Shown one piece after another: positions 18,049-33,706 of a stretch of 49,203 nt of DNA. Location of the stretch: positions 1 to 49,203 of the forward strand of contig NZ_JAUVWH010000006.1 of the NCBI RefSeq assembly GCF_030604225.1. Direction: 5' to 3'. The position numbers and the translations under genes were made by a program. The notes beneath the pieces were generated by a model. That model was given only the letters and a program-made list of their open reading frames with translations, was not told where the DNA came from and did no database searches. Position 1 is the first letter of the stretch; each line of letters begins with the position of its first letter. This DNA is from Geoalkalibacter sp. (lineage in GTDB: Bacteria > Desulfobacterota > Desulfuromonadia > Desulfuromonadales > Geoalkalibacteraceae).

Positions 18049-18885
18049 TCAATCCATCGCCACCACGAAGCTGCCGCCAAAGCCCTGGGACTCAAATCTC
18101 AGGGTGGCGGCATCGGCCGCGGCGAGGCTGGAAAACTTGCCGGCGCGCACCCGATAAAAGAGCTGCCCTCCCACGTAGCCCTGCTGAATCACCGAATAGC
18201 CTTCCTGGCGGCGCATCTGGTCGGCCAGCCGCTGGGCATTTTCCAGCACGGTAAAGGCGCCGATCTGCACCGAGTAGTTTTCGACTTCCCAGGTGCGCGG
18301 CGCCTGATAGCTGACCCGTCCCGCCGCATCGGTCTGCCGATAGCCCAAGGCCTCGACCCGCACCGGCGCCGTGCCCGGCCCCACGACTTCGAGTTCCCTG
18401 GCCGCCGCGTAGGACAAATCGATGATACGCCCCTTGGCGAAGGGTCCGCGGTCATTGAGGCGCAAAACGACTTCGCGGCCGTTGCGCAGGTTGGTGACCT
18501 TGACGTGGATTCCCAGGGGCAGGATCCGGTGCGCCGCGGTCATGGCATGCATGTCATAAATCTCGCCGTTGCTGGTCTTCTTGCCGTGAAAATCCGGGCC
18601 GTACCAGCTTGCCACGCCCTCCTCGACGAAACCCTCATGGTCCTGCAAGGGATGATAGCGCTCGCCGAACACCTCGTAGGGCCGCTCCCAACCCCGCAGT
18701 TTCGGCTGGGGCGCGGGTGCGGCGGGAACGCCCGGTTGCGGCGCGGCCGGCGTCGACACGGATGGCGGCGCCGGCGGGGGCGCCGGACGAGACGGCGGCG
18801 GAGCGGGTGCGGCGCAGGCGGTCAGCAACGCGATGAGCAGCATCCCGCCCAGACGAGCCAGGGCAACGACAGCCGGTTGGGACAT
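18049..18885 (-). CDS. rlpA: RlpA-family septal-ring lipoprotein (DPBB plus SPOR)
   Basis: A 278-residue lipoprotein: signal peptide with lipobox LLTAC (Cys24), a long Pro/Ala-rich linker (about 25-62), a double-psi beta-barrel domain (GVASWYGPDFHGKKTSNGE, LRLNDRGPF) and a C-terminal SPOR domain (YSVQIGAFTVLENAQRLA to the end). RlpA-type proteins are lytic transglycosylases or glycan-binding proteins at the division site, and SPOR domains bind denuded peptidoglycan. The gene starts 5 bases after accA and converges on tgt with a 27-base gap. Confidence 0.92.
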   Translation of the reverse strand: MSQPAVVALARLGGMLLIALLTACAAPAPPPSRPAPPPAPPSVSTPAAPQPGVPAAPAPQPKLRGWERPYEVFGERYHPLQDHEGFVEEGVASWYGPDFHGKKTSNGEIYDMHAMTAAHRILPLGIHVKVTNLRNGREVVLRLNDRGPFAKGRIIDLSYAAARELEVVGPGTAPVRVEALGYRQTDAAGRVSYQAPRTWEVENYSVQIGAFTVLENAQRLADQMRRQEGYSVIQQGYVGGQLFYRVRAGKFSSLAAADAATLRFESQGFGGSFVVAMD

Positions 18886-18890
18886 CGCGG

Positions 18891-19844
18891 CTACTCGGCC
18901 ACCATGGTCATGGCGCGGAATTTTTGGTAACGCTGCTCCACCAGTTCCTCGCCGGAGAGTTCCTGCAATTCGGCCAGATGCTTCTTCAGAACCTTTTTGA
19001 CCTGGGCCGCGGCGGCGGCGGGATCATTGTGCGCGCCGCCGAGGGGTTCGGGAATTACCTCGTCGATGACGCAGCCCAGCGCGTCGATGTCCGCGGCGGT
19101 CAGCTTGAGGGCCTCAGCGGCGATGGGCCCCTTGGTGCCGTCGCTCCACAAGATGGCGGCGCAGCCCTCGGGAGAGATGACCGCGTAGACCGAATACTCC
19201 ATCATCAGCACCCGATTGCCCACGGCAATCGCCAGGGCGCCACCGGAACCGCCCTCGCCGGTCACGGTGACGATCACCGGCACGCTCAGGGCCGCCATCT
19301 CGCGCAGGTTGCGGGCAATGGCCTCGGCCTGGCCGCGCTCCTCGGCGCCGATGCCGGGGAAGGCGCCGGGGGTATCGACGAAGCAGAAAATCGGCAGACC
19401 GAACTGCTCAGCCATCTGCATGACGCGCAGCGCCTTGCGGTAGCCTTCGGGATTGGGCATGCCGAAGTTGCGGTATACCTTTTCCTTGGTGTCGCGCCCT
19501 TTTTGGTGACCGATCACCGCGCAGGGCTCGCCGTCAAGGCGGGCAAAGCCGCACACCAGGGCCGGATCATCGCGGAAATTGCGGTCGCCGTGCACCTCGA
19601 ACCAGTCGGTGAAGATGTGGTTGACATAGTCCAGGGTGTAGGGACGGTTCATGTGGCGCGCCAGTTGGGTGCGCTGCCAGCGGTTCAGATTGGAGAAAAT
19701 GTCCTCGCGCAGCTTGGCGGCCTTTTTCTCCAGCTTTTTGATGTCGCTGGTGAAATCCACGTTCTCGGTGGAAAAATCACGCAGTTCGCGAATCTTGCGT
19801 TCCAGATCGATGATCGGTTTTTCAAAATCGAGGTGAAATTGCAT
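18891..19844 (-). CDS. accA: Acetyl-CoA carboxylase carboxyltransferase subunit alpha
   Basis: With AccD (not in this window) AccA transfers the carboxyl group from biotin to acetyl-CoA, giving malonyl-CoA. At 317 residues it has family length. It begins [11 protein letters not shown] and carries [20 protein letters not shown] and [20 protein letters not shown], both typical. GGAG lies 6-9 bases before the ATG. It follows dnaE by 32 bases and precedes rlpA by 5, suggesting a dnaE-accA-rlpA transcription unit; dnaE-accA adjacency is common in bacteria. Confidence 0.97.
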   Translation of the reverse strand: MQFHLDFEKPIIDLERKIRELRDFSTENVDFTSDIKKLEKKAAKLREDIFSNLNRWQRTQLARHMNRPYTLDYVNHIFTDWFEVHGDRNFRDDPALVCGFARLDGEPCAVIGHQKGRDTKEKVYRNFGMPNPEGYRKALRVMQMAEQFGLPIFCFVDTPGAFPGIGAEERGQAEAIARNLREMAALSVPVIVTVTGEGGSGGALAIAVGNRVLMMEYSVYAVISPEGCAAILWSDGTKGPIAAEALKLTAADIDALGCVIDEVIPEPLGGAHNDPAAAAAQVKKVLKKHLAELQELSGEELVEQRYQKFRAMTMVAE

Positions 19845-19876
19845 GGTCTATCTCCATGAGGAAGAAATCGTTTGCC

Positions 19877-23347
<3,471 letters not shown>

Positions 23348-23486
23348 GTCCTTGCGGCCTGGTGAGATAGAGACAGTCGAAACCGGAAAAGGCGCCTGTT
23401 ATTGCCTGCTTGGACTCAGCAATCGGGGCGAAACGGTTTTTCAGTTGGAGAAAAAATCAACAGTTTGGGTAAAAATCCAAGGGGGC

Positions 23487-23516
23487 ATTATGGCACAGGC
23501 GCTTCGGGGGGGTCAA
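23487..23516 (-). promoter_or_regulatory. Likely dnaE promoter
   Basis: On the minus strand TTGACC (23511-23516) and CATAAT (23487-23492) are 18 bases apart, between the end of maf and the dnaE start. The predicted leader is about 130 bases. Confidence 0.6.
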
Positions 23517-23533
23517 CGCACTTTTGCCCCGAC

Positions 23534-24142
23534 TCAAAGGATCCGCACCCCGAAATGCTCGAGCATGGCGGTCAAGCGGATAAGGGGCAGGCCGATGAGG
23601 GCGGTGTAGTCCTCGCCCTCCATTTTTTCCATGAGGGCGATGCCCAGCCCCTCGATCTTGAAGGAGCCGGCGCAGTCCACCGGATTCTCGCGTCGCACGT
23701 AGCGATGAATCTGCTCGCGGCTCAGGGTGCGCAGGGTGACGCGAAAAGTGGTGTAATCCGTGAGCAGCTGACCGCCGGCGCTGTCATAGACACACAGCCC
23801 CGTATAGAAAACATGCGACTTGCCGACCATCAGCCGCAACTGTTCCTCGGCCCGCTCGAAATTACCCGGCTTGCCGAGAATGCGGCCGCGCGCGTCGACA
23901 AACACCTGGTCGGCGCCGATGATGAGCGCGTCGGGATACTTGGCGCCGAGGCTCAGGGCTTTTTGCGAGGCAAGATACTTGACCTGCAGTTCCGGCGCCA
24001 CCTGCTGGTCGATGGTTTCGTTGACCTGGGGCGCCGCCACGTGAAAGGCCAGGCCGAGCTGCCGCAGCAGCTGCAGCCGGTAGGGGCTGGTGGAGGCGAG
24101 CACGAGGTCGCGGGTCGTGGTGGGAGTGGGGTCGCTCGACAT
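23534..24142 (-). CDS. maf: Maf-family nucleoside triphosphate pyrophosphatase
   Basis: Maf proteins hydrolyse modified or non-canonical NTPs to NMPs as house-cleaning enzymes. The 202-residue product from ATG 24142 has the signature LVLASTSPYRLQLLRQL near the N-terminus and IIGADQVFVDARG with the catalytic Asp. The STSPYR form resembles the YceF (m7GTP) subgroup more than the dTTP/UTP subgroup, but this is a motif impression. The frame stays open far upstream (to 24355); that extension has no family similarity and covers a heptad-repeat region, so it was left out. Confidence 0.9.
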   Translation of the reverse strand: MSSDPTPTTTRDLVLASTSPYRLQLLRQLGLAFHVAAPQVNETIDQQVAPELQVKYLASQKALSLGAKYPDALIIGADQVFVDARGRILGKPGNFERAEEQLRLMVGKSHVFYTGLCVYDSAGGQLLTDYTTFRVTLRTLSREQIHRYVRRENPVDCAGSFKIEGLGIALMEKMEGEDYTALIGLPLIRLTAMLEHFGVRIL

Positions 24143-24185
24143 GGTGTAATTTGTACTCCATAAGTGGCCAAGGGGCAAGTGGGCG

Positions 24186-24206
24186 CTTGTCCTTTGTCCT
24201 TTGTCC
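24186..24206. repeat. Three tandem TTTGTCC-type heptamers
   Basis: CTTGTCC-TTTGTCC-TTTGTCC in direct tandem, followed by the degenerate CTAGTCG. The same heptad occurs at 33707-33770, so it is a dispersed family. Confidence 0.7.
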
Positions 24207-24251
24207 CTAGTCGCTGGTCTTGCCTGAAAGGTTCCTGGATGGTGGTCGCGC

Positions 24252-24671
24252 TCAGGCGTTGACGGCCTGGCGACGGGAGCCTGTCCTTGGCGCGACCCTG
24301 CGAGGGCGAATGGCTCCGGGCAAGGAAAGTACGCGGGTGCCGTGGCGGTAGGCAAGCACTTTTTGCCGGGTTCCCGGCCGGCCGACGGAAAAGATCAGGG
24401 TGCCGACGGCGTCAAGAATCGCCGCCTCCAACCGGTCGCGGTCGACGCGCGCGAAAAACGCCGCGATACGCCGTTCGGCGAGATACTGATCGGCAAAGGT
24501 CACGCCGATCCTGGAGCCCAGTTCCACCGCGATCTCCCCCTCGTAGCAGCCATCGCCGAGGATTGCGGAAATCACCAGATGGCCCGTGCCGCAGCTCGGG
24601 GCGAAGTGCACGTGATGGATGTCGAGATAGAGACTCTGCGCGCTGCCGCTGTCGATGCGAAGGGGTACCAT
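24252..24671 (-). CDS. Uncharacterised 139-residue protein
   Basis: Not recognised. The ATG at 24671 follows a good ribosome-binding site (AAGGAG, with GATGACCC before the ATG), which supports a real gene. The N-terminal two thirds read as a small alpha/beta domain (LYLDIHHVHF, GCYEGEIAVELGSRIGV) and the C-terminal 25 residues are very basic (RPRRVAPRTGSRRQAVNA), perhaps contacting nucleic acid. No signal peptide or membrane span. It lies between maf and the WYL regulator gene on the same strand. Confidence 0.55.
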   Translation of the reverse strand: MVPLRIDSGSAQSLYLDIHHVHFAPSCGTGHLVISAILGDGCYEGEIAVELGSRIGVTFADQYLAERRIAAFFARVDRDRLEAAILDAVGTLIFSVGRPGTRQKVLAYRHGTRVLSLPGAIRPRRVAPRTGSRRQAVNA

Positions 24672-24740
24672 GGGTCATCTCCTTGTCCTGGGGTGGGTTG
24701 CCGATATCCCAAGACTGAACGACTCATGCGACAGAATATG

Positions 24741-25733
24741 TCAAAGAGTTGATTCGTGCTGCTCCAGGGTTTGTCGCAGTCCGTCCAGGAATTCGTCGCG
24801 CAGGCTGGCGGGGCCCAGAACCTCGACATGGGGAAGAAAGGAATACAGCCAGGCGAGGATCTCGGCCCGCCCGGCGGCGGTGAAACGCAGGCGCAGGGAA
24901 CCATCGCTCTCCTCGTCGAGGCATTGCCGAGGATGCCACGACCGTTCACGGATCAAATGGGCCACCGCCGGTCCGAAACGCAGATCCAGATCCAGGGGCG
25001 CGTCGTCGATGAGTCCAAAGGCCTGGCCGGTGAGCGCCTCGGCGCGAAAATCCTCCGGCACCTCGAAGCGATCCTCCAGCACCTCGACCTTTTGCACGCG
25101 ATCCATGAGAAACAGGCGCAGGCTCTTGCGATTGTGGGCGTAGCCGCCGAGATACAGGGAGTCCTGGTAGAACAGCAGCAGGTAGGGATCGAACTCGTAA
25201 CTTTCCGCCGCGCGGCGCGCCGGCGCATAGCGCAGACGGCAGCGGTACTGATAGAGCAGCGCGCGGCGCAGGGCGGCAAGGATTTCCTTTTTGTCGCGGT
25301 AGTCGCGCACCCCTTGAAAGCGCGGCGCCGCCGCCGAGGCAATGCGTTCCAGATGCGCGACGCTGCGCGGCGGCAAGGACGAGCGGATGCGTCCGAAAAT
25401 GGCGTCGAGATCGTCCTGAAACGGCGTGCCCTGCAAAAAGCCGAGTTGCCCCCGGCACAGATAGAGGGTCATCAGCTCTTCGAGGGAAAAGGTGATGGGC
25501 GGCAGGTTCTTGAAGCCGGTGAGGAAACGGTAGAGAGTGCCCTCGGCGGTCTCCTCGCGGGTCAGCGGGTAACCGGCATCGGCGATGGCGCGCAGGTCGC
25601 GGTAAATGGTGCGGCGGTTCACCTGGCATTCCTCGGCCAGTTCGTCCACCGTCGCCCCGTAGCGCGCTTCCAGAATGCGGATCACGTCATGCAATCGCGC
25701 CGCCTGACTGTATTTCTTCGCCGGCTTGCCCAC
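24741..25733 (-). CDS. HTH/WYL-domain transcriptional regulator (YafY-like)
   Basis: A 330-residue regulator with an N-terminal DeoR-like winged helix (ARYGATVDELAEECQVNRRT, then IYRDLRAI) and a WYL domain around residues 150-235. The ligand triad region reads DSLYLGGYAHNRKSLRL, so the W of WYL is replaced by Leu. WYL domains sense nucleic-acid or nucleotide ligands in several systems. The start is GTG, two bases after the upstream gene's stop, so translation is probably coupled. Confidence 0.88.
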   Translation of the reverse strand: MGKPAKKYSQAARLHDVIRILEARYGATVDELAEECQVNRRTIYRDLRAIADAGYPLTREETAEGTLYRFLTGFKNLPPITFSLEELMTLYLCRGQLGFLQGTPFQDDLDAIFGRIRSSLPPRSVAHLERIASAAAPRFQGVRDYRDKKEILAALRRALLYQYRCRLRYAPARRAAESYEFDPYLLLFYQDSLYLGGYAHNRKSLRLFLMDRVQKVEVLEDRFEVPEDFRAEALTGQAFGLIDDAPLDLDLRFGPAVAHLIRERSWHPRQCLDEESDGSLRLRFTAAGRAEILAWLYSFLPHVEVLGPASLRDEFLDGLRQTLEQHESTL

Positions 25734-25735
25734 CC

Positions 25736-26125
25736 TCAGCTTTCTTCCTTGCCTTCATACCAGGTGTACTTGTGCGACTTGCCCTTGACCTTCTCGGCGG
25801 GGTACTTGCGGATGTTCTTGGCCATTTTCGCCTGGACCGTTTGCGCGAGATCCAGGTTGAGCGTGTTGGCGAGGGACAGGGAATAAATAACGATATCCGC
25901 CAGTTCCTCGCCGATTTGCGCCAGCGCCTCGGGGGCGAGGTTGCGCGAGGCCTCGACGGTCAGCCACTGGAAATGCTCCATGAGTTCCGCCGCCTCGATG
26001 GCGATGGACATGCTCAGGTTCTTGGGCGTGTGGAACTGCTGCCAGTCGCGCTCGGCGACAAAGGCGGCGACGCGCCCCTTGAGCTCCTGCAGGGTGGTGT
26101 GCCGGTCGTCGGGCGGCTGACTCAT
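25736..26125 (-). CDS. MazG-like nucleotide pyrophosphohydrolase
   Basis: A 129-residue all-alpha NTP pyrophosphatase similar to the short MazG/RS21-C6 (dCTPase) group. The metal-binding motifs are AIEAAELMEHFQW and IGEELADIVIYS, the EExxE...ExxD pattern. It probably removes non-canonical or excess nucleotides. ATG 26125 has GAGGAA 8 bases upstream; the longer frame to 26293 runs into ugd and is not used. Confidence 0.88.
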   Translation of the reverse strand: MSQPPDDRHTTLQELKGRVAAFVAERDWQQFHTPKNLSMSIAIEAAELMEHFQWLTVEASRNLAPEALAQIGEELADIVIYSLSLANTLNLDLAQTVQAKMAKNIRKYPAEKVKGKSHKYTWYEGKEES

Positions 26126-26142
26126 GATTCGTTCCTCGTGGG

Positions 26143-27486
26143 CTAGAGTTTGCGGCCGCGACCGATGCCGAAATACTCGAAACCTTCGGCGGCCATGCGC
26201 GCCGGGTCGTACTGATTGCGCCCGTCGAACACCACCGGAGCGTTCATCAGACGCTTCATGGCGCCGAAATCGGGATGGCGGAAGGGCTTCCATTCGGTGA
26301 CCAAGGCCAGGGCGTCGGCCCCCTTGAGGGCATCGTACTGATGCTCGGCCAGGGTCAGGCTGCCGTTGTCGAACCAGGCCTTGGGCAGCACCTGGCGCGC
26401 CGCGTCCATGGCGACGGGATCATAGGCCTGCACGCGGGCGCCGCAACTGATGAGCTGTTGCAGCAGGATGATGGAGGGCGCCTCGCGCATATCGTCGGTA
26501 CCGGGCTTGAAGGCCAGGCCCCAGAGGGCCAGGACCTTGCCGGAAAGATCCTGGCCGAAGCGCGCCACGATCTTCTCGCCGAGGATCATCTTCTGGAACA
26601 TGTTGCGCTGATGCACCGATTGCAGCACCAGGGGAAAAAGATAGTTCTGCTCGGCCATGTGGATCAGGGCGCTGACGTCCTTGGGGAAGCAGGAGCCGCC
26701 GTAGCCGCAGCCCGGATAGATGAAGGAATAGCCGATGCGCGCGTCGGAACCGATGCCGAGGCGCACCTTTTCCACATCCACACCGAGTTTGTCGCACAGA
26801 TTGGCGACCTCGTTCATGAAGGAGATCTTGGTGGCGAGCATGGCGTTGGCGGCGTATTTGGTCATCTCCGCGTCGCGTTCGCCCATGACCATGATCTTGT
26901 CGTGGTTGCGCGAGAAATCGGTGTAGAGCAGGCGCAGGATTTCACTGGCGCGCTCGCTGGACGAGCCGATGATGATGCGGTCGGGGCGCATGAAATCATC
27001 CACCGCCGCCCCTTCCTTGAGAAATTCCGGATTGCTCACCACATCGAAGGAGACCTCCGCGCCGCGCTTGGCCAATTCCTCGGCAATCGCCGCGCGAACC
27101 CGATCGGCGGTGCCGACGGGGACTGTCGACTTGTTGACCACCACCGCGTAGTCCTTGAGGTTCTGGCCGATGTCCCGCGCGACTCCCAGCACATGCTGCA
27201 AATCAGCGGAGCCGTCCTCGCCGGGCGGAGTGCCGACGGCAATGAAATACACGCTGCTGTCGGCCATGGCCTCCGGCAGGGAGGTGGTGAAGCGCAGCCG
27301 CCCCTCCTTGGCATTGCTCTGCACGATGCGCTCCAGATCGGGCTCATGGATGGGGATGACGCCTTCCTTGAGGCGGGCAATTTTGTTGGCGTCGATATCG
27401 ACGCAATAGACGGTATTGCCCATCTCGGCGAAACAGGCGCCGGTGACGAGACCCACGTAGCCGGTGCCGATCACGGTCAGATTCAT
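26143..27486 (-). CDS. ugd: UDP-glucose 6-dehydrogenase
   Basis: Oxidises UDP-glucose to UDP-glucuronate for envelope polysaccharides. The 447-residue protein begins with an NAD fold (LTVIGTGYVGLVTGACFAEM). The catalytic Cys is in PGCGYGGSCFPKD, and the C-terminal domain has GLAFKPGTDDMREAPS. A strong ribosome-binding site (AGGAGG) precedes the ATG. The neighbour galE uses the same sugar nucleotide, so the two supply activated sugars together. Confidence 0.96.
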   Translation of the reverse strand: MNLTVIGTGYVGLVTGACFAEMGNTVYCVDIDANKIARLKEGVIPIHEPDLERIVQSNAKEGRLRFTTSLPEAMADSSVYFIAVGTPPGEDGSADLQHVLGVARDIGQNLKDYAVVVNKSTVPVGTADRVRAAIAEELAKRGAEVSFDVVSNPEFLKEGAAVDDFMRPDRIIIGSSSERASEILRLLYTDFSRNHDKIMVMGERDAEMTKYAANAMLATKISFMNEVANLCDKLGVDVEKVRLGIGSDARIGYSFIYPGCGYGGSCFPKDVSALIHMAEQNYLFPLVLQSVHQRNMFQKMILGEKIVARFGQDLSGKVLALWGLAFKPGTDDMREAPSIILLQQLISCGARVQAYDPVAMDAARQVLPKAWFDNGSLTLAEHQYDALKGADALALVTEWKPFRHPDFGAMKRLMNAPVVFDGRNQYDPARMAAEGFEYFGIGRGRKL

Positions 27487-27542
27487 GATTCACAACCTCC
27501 TGGCGGGGGAAATACCCCTCGATATTGAATTGCCATTCTTTC

Positions 27543-28579
<1,037 letters not shown>

Positions 28580-28593
28580 CTAATTTGAATATT

Positions 28594-29349
28594 TTACCAG
28601 CGCCAGCTGAACTGAACGCCGGTACCGCCATCGCCCATGGCGCCAATCCCCAGGAAATATTCGGGATGGCGCTCGTGAAAGCGCAGCACCAGACGCGCGG
28701 CGATCTCGCCCGCCAATGCGCCAACCAGCACATCGGACGCCCAATGATCATCGGCTTGGAGCCGGGCCGCGCCCACCAGCCCGGCGAACCCGTAGCAGAC
28801 CCAGGGGAGCCAGGGCTGCTCACCGCGGCGGCTCAGCACCCCGGCAAGGGCAAAGGCATTGGCAGTGTGGCCCGAGGGCAGGGCGTCGTAATCCTTATCC
28901 AAGGAAAAGGGGCGAAAAGACCAGGCATCTTCCCGTTCATCAGGGCGCTTGCGTCCTGCTCCAACTTTAAGCGCCGCCGTCGCCAGTTGCCCAAGAAAGA
29001 CCGCTTCGAAGGCCAGCTGCCCGGTCTCGGCAAGGGGACGATCCTCGCGCCAGACGCCCGCTCCCCAGAGAATCGCGGACAGACCCAAGCCCATGGCGGG
29101 ATGTCCCAGCAGATTCAAGCCGTCAGCCGCTTCGTCCAGGGTGTTGCGCTCGCGGCGCTGAACCTCGCGCCGGATGTCCTCGTCAAACAACGACACCACC
29201 CCGGCCCCGCCTAGCAGCCCCAAGGCAAGCGCCGTTTCAGCGCGCGTCCATAGCCGCTTTTCGGCATCAGGAGCCTGGTCGCCCAAAACCAGGGCCGGCA
29301 CCAGGAGCACCAGCACCAGCCCAGCAATTCCCCTCCAAAAAATCTTCAT
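28594..29349 (-). CDS. PAP2-family phosphatase, membrane or exported
   Basis: A 251-residue protein with an N-terminal hydrophobic signal segment and several further hydrophobic helices. The three PAP2 motifs are present: KVGAGRKRP (KX6RP), PSGHTAN, and ARLQADDHWASD (RX5HX3D, with Ala in place of the usual Ser before the Arg). Likely substrates are lipid phosphates such as undecaprenyl pyrophosphate or phosphatidate; the exact one is not determinable. It follows guaA by 17 bases. Confidence 0.85.
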   Translation of the reverse strand: MKIFWRGIAGLVLVLLVPALVLGDQAPDAEKRLWTRAETALALGLLGGAGVVSLFDEDIRREVQRRERNTLDEAADGLNLLGHPAMGLGLSAILWGAGVWREDRPLAETGQLAFEAVFLGQLATAALKVGAGRKRPDEREDAWSFRPFSLDKDYDALPSGHTANAFALAGVLSRRGEQPWLPWVCYGFAGLVGAARLQADDHWASDVLVGALAGEIAARLVLRFHERHPEYFLGIGAMGDGGTGVQFSWRW

Positions 29350-29366
29350 CACAGCCCCGAATTAAA

Positions 29367-30929
29367 TTATTCCCATTCAATGGTCGCCGGGGGTTTCGAC
29401 GAGATGTCGTACACCACGCGATTGACGCCCTTGACCTCGTTGATGATGCGGTTGCTGATGCGTGCCAGATCGGCGTAGGGCATGGGATACCAGCCGGCGG
29501 TCATGAAATCGCGGGTCTCCACGGCGCGCAGGGCGATGACATACTCGTAGGTGCGGCCGTCGCCCATGACGCCGACGCTCTTCACCGGCAGGAACACGGC
29601 GAAGGCCTGGCTGATCTTGTGGTAGTGGCCGCTGCTGTAGAGTTCTTCCATGTAGATGGCGTCGGCGCGGCGCAGGATGTCGGCGTACTCCTTGTTGACC
29701 GCGCCGAGGATGCGCACCCCCAGGCCCGGACCGGGGAAGGGATGACGCCACACCATGGCGTGGGGCAAGCCGAGTTCCTCGCCGATGGCGCGCACCTCGT
29801 CCTTGAACAGCTCGCGCAGGGGTTCGAGCAGCTTGAGCTTCATGTGCTCGGGCAGCCCGCCCACATTGTGATGGCTCTTGATGTTGTGCGCCTTGCCGGT
29901 CTTGGCGCCCGCCGATTCGATGACATCGGGATAGATGGTGCCCTGGGCGAGCCACTGGGCATCTTTCACCTTGGCGGCCTCTTCCTCGAAAATCTCGACG
30001 AAGAGATTGCCGATGATCTTGCGCTTGCGCTCGGGATCGCTCACCCCGGCCAGGGCGTCGAGAAACCGCGCCTCGGCATCGACGCGGATCACCCGCACCC
30101 CCATGTTCTCGGCGAAGGTGGCCATCACCTGATCGCCCTCGTTGAGGCGCAGCAGGCCGTTGTCGACGAACACGCAGGTGAGCTGTTCGCCGATGGCGCG
30201 ATGGATGAGAGCCGCGGCCACCGAGGAATCGACCCCGCCGGAAAGCCCCAGAATGACCCGCTCGGCACCGACCTGGGCGCGGATGCGTGCCACCGCGTCC
30301 TCGATGATCTGCCCCGGCGTCCAGCGCCCGTGGCAGCCGCAGATCTGGCGCACGAAGGTGTTGAGCAGCGTCTCGCCACGCGGCGTGTGGTTGACCTCCG
30401 GGTGAAACTGCACGCCATAGAGGTTTCTCGCCACATCCTGGATGGCGCACACCGGCGCGTTGTCCGTCCCCGCCACCACCTCGAAGCCTTGGGGGATTTT
30501 CTCCACGTGGTCACCGTGGCTCATCCACACGGGACTTCTGCCCTCGGCGAAGAACCCGTCGAACAGCGGACCCGGCCGCCCCTGGGCGAGAAGTTCGGCG
30601 TGGCCGTATTCGCGCTTGCCGGCCGGCACCACCGCGCCGCCGAAATGCCTGCTCATGAGCTGCATGCCGTAGCAGATGCCGAGCACCGGCACGCCCAGCT
30701 CGAAGAGCTCTTCGGCCACCGCCGGCGCGCCCTCGTCGTACACCGACTTGGGGCCGCCGGAGAGAATGATGCCCTTGGGCGCGAAGGCGCGGATCTCCGC
30801 CAGGGGCATGTCGTAGGGATGGAGTTCGCAGTAGACGTGGGCCTCGCGCACCCGGCGCGCGATGAGTTGGGTGTACTGGGAACCGAAATCGAGGATGAGG
30901 ATTTTTTCCTGATGAATGTCTTGGGTCAT
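29367..30929 (-). CDS. guaA: GMP synthase (glutamine-hydrolysing)
   Basis: Converts XMP to GMP with glutamine and ATP. The 520-residue product has the class I glutamine amidotransferase domain ([18 protein letters not shown], nucleophile Cys in [14 protein letters not shown] His) and the ATP-pyrophosphatase domain with the P-loop [12 protein letters not shown]. The C-terminus ends in the family-typical [12 protein letters not shown] 30929 is preceded by GGAG; the longer frame from 30956 lacks support. guaB lies upstream with a hairpin between. Confidence 0.97.
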   Translation of the reverse strand: MTQDIHQEKILILDFGSQYTQLIARRVREAHVYCELHPYDMPLAEIRAFAPKGIILSGGPKSVYDEGAPAVAEELFELGVPVLGICYGMQLMSRHFGGAVVPAGKREYGHAELLAQGRPGPLFDGFFAEGRSPVWMSHGDHVEKIPQGFEVVAGTDNAPVCAIQDVARNLYGVQFHPEVNHTPRGETLLNTFVRQICGCHGRWTPGQIIEDAVARIRAQVGAERVILGLSGGVDSSVAAALIHRAIGEQLTCVFVDNGLLRLNEGDQVMATFAENMGVRVIRVDAEARFLDALAGVSDPERKRKIIGNLFVEIFEEEAAKVKDAQWLAQGTIYPDVIESAGAKTGKAHNIKSHHNVGGLPEHMKLKLLEPLRELFKDEVRAIGEELGLPHAMVWRHPFPGPGLGVRILGAVNKEYADILRRADAIYMEELYSSGHYHKISQAFAVFLPVKSVGVMGDGRTYEYVIALRAVETRDFMTAGWYPMPYADLARISNRIINEVKGVNRVVYDISSKPPATIEWE

Positions 30930-30947
30930 GAAAATGCTCCGTGGGCC

Positions 30948-30982
30948 AAACAACAAGGGGCGGATGCCAGAATCCCGCCCCT
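30948..30982 (-). terminator. Stem-loop between guaB and guaA
   Basis: Arms AGGGGCGG (30956-30963) and CCGCCCCT (30975-30982), extendable by AT/AT with one bulge. On the minus strand it is followed by TTGTTGTTTGG, a weak T-rich tract. It probably gives partial termination, lowering guaA relative to guaB. Confidence 0.55.
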
Positions 30983-31013
30983 CGCGTGCCTTATATCCGA
31001 GAAATGTTAGCGT

Positions 31014-32603
<1,590 letters not shown>

Positions 32604-32624
32604 TTACGGCGTATGGCGTTTTCA

Positions 32625-33695
32625 TCAATTGGGGATGAACATCTCGCGGTTGCCGATGCGGTAGATCAGGCTGGAGAGCAGGCGCACCGTATTCTCCAGA
32701 TCCTCCAGGGACAACAGCTCCACCGGGGTGTGCATGTAGCGCAGAGGCACGCTGACCAAAGCGGTGGCCACGCCGCCGCGTGACAACTGCATGACGTTGG
32801 CGTCGGTGCCGGTGGCGCGCGGCTGGCCGATGATCTGGCAGGGGATGTTCTCGTCGCGGGCGGTGGCGATGAGCAGCTCGAACAGCGCCGGATTGATGTT
32901 GGGCCCACGAGAAATGATCGGCCCGCCGCCGACCTTGGTCTCGCCGTTTTCCTTTTTGTCGATTTCCGGCACGTCCGTGGCGAAACCCACCTCGACGGCA
33001 ATGCCCACATCGGGATTGATGCCGTAGACGCTGGTGGCGCCGCCGCGCAGGCCGATCTCCTCCTGCACCGTGGAAACGCCGAACAGATCCACCGGTGCCA
33101 GGCCCCGGGCGCGCACCTCCTGCAAGACCCGCGCGACGATGAAGGCACCCATCTTGTCGTCGAAGGCGCGCGAGATCACCCGATCGTTTTCCAGCCGCTC
33201 CAGACCCACGGCGAAGGTTACCGGATCGCCCACCGCCACCAGCGCCTGCACTTCCTCGCGACCGCGGCAGCCGATGTCGATGAACTGGCTCTTGAGCTTG
33301 ACCACCGTCTCGCGGTCCTTCTGCTCCATGAGATGGATGGGTTTCTTGCCCACCACGCCCAGCACCGGACGCTGCCGGCCATGGATATAAACCCGCTGGC
33401 CGGGCACCAGGTGGGCATCGACCCCGCCGATGGCGGCGAAGTAGATGAAGCCCTGCTCGTCGATGTACTTGACCATGAAACCGATTTCGTCGCAGTGCCC
33501 GGCAAGCATGACCCGGGGCAGGTTCTCGCCCCGCCCCTTCACCAGGCCAATGACATTGCCCATGACATCGGTCTTGAGTTCATCCACCACCCCGTCGAGC
33601 CGGCGCCGGATCACCCGCTGCGCCGGTTGCTCGAAGCCCGAGGGGCTGGGTGCTTCGACGAGTTCCTTGAGAAAGGAAAAATTGGATTCAATCAT
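32625..33695 (-). CDS. M42-family metallo-aminopeptidase
   Basis: A 356-residue peptidase of the M42 (glutamyl aminopeptidase/FrvX-like) type. The two-metal site can be traced: AGHCDEIGF, RAFDDKMGA, STVQEEIGLRG with the catalytic Glu pair, AVEVG and YMHTPVE. These enzymes form dodecameric cytoplasmic shells and trim peptides. Start ATG 33695 with only a weak ribosome-binding site. It is the last gene of the miaB-side minus-strand run; guaB downstream has its own promoter. Confidence 0.92.
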   Translation of the reverse strand: MIESNFSFLKELVEAPSPSGFEQPAQRVIRRRLDGVVDELKTDVMGNVIGLVKGRGENLPRVMLAGHCDEIGFMVKYIDEQGFIYFAAIGGVDAHLVPGQRVYIHGRQRPVLGVVGKKPIHLMEQKDRETVVKLKSQFIDIGCRGREEVQALVAVGDPVTFAVGLERLENDRVISRAFDDKMGAFIVARVLQEVRARGLAPVDLFGVSTVQEEIGLRGGATSVYGINPDVGIAVEVGFATDVPEIDKKENGETKVGGGPIISRGPNINPALFELLIATARDENIPCQIIGQPRATGTDANVMQLSRGGVATALVSVPLRYMHTPVELLSLEDLENTVRLLSSLIYRIGNREMFIPN

Positions 33696-33706
33696 TTAAA
33701 GGCTAT

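Noticed and set aside
24143..24355. N-terminal extension of Maf
   Set aside because: The extension covers the heptad repeat and part of the next gene; the Maf signature starts soon after ATG 24142.
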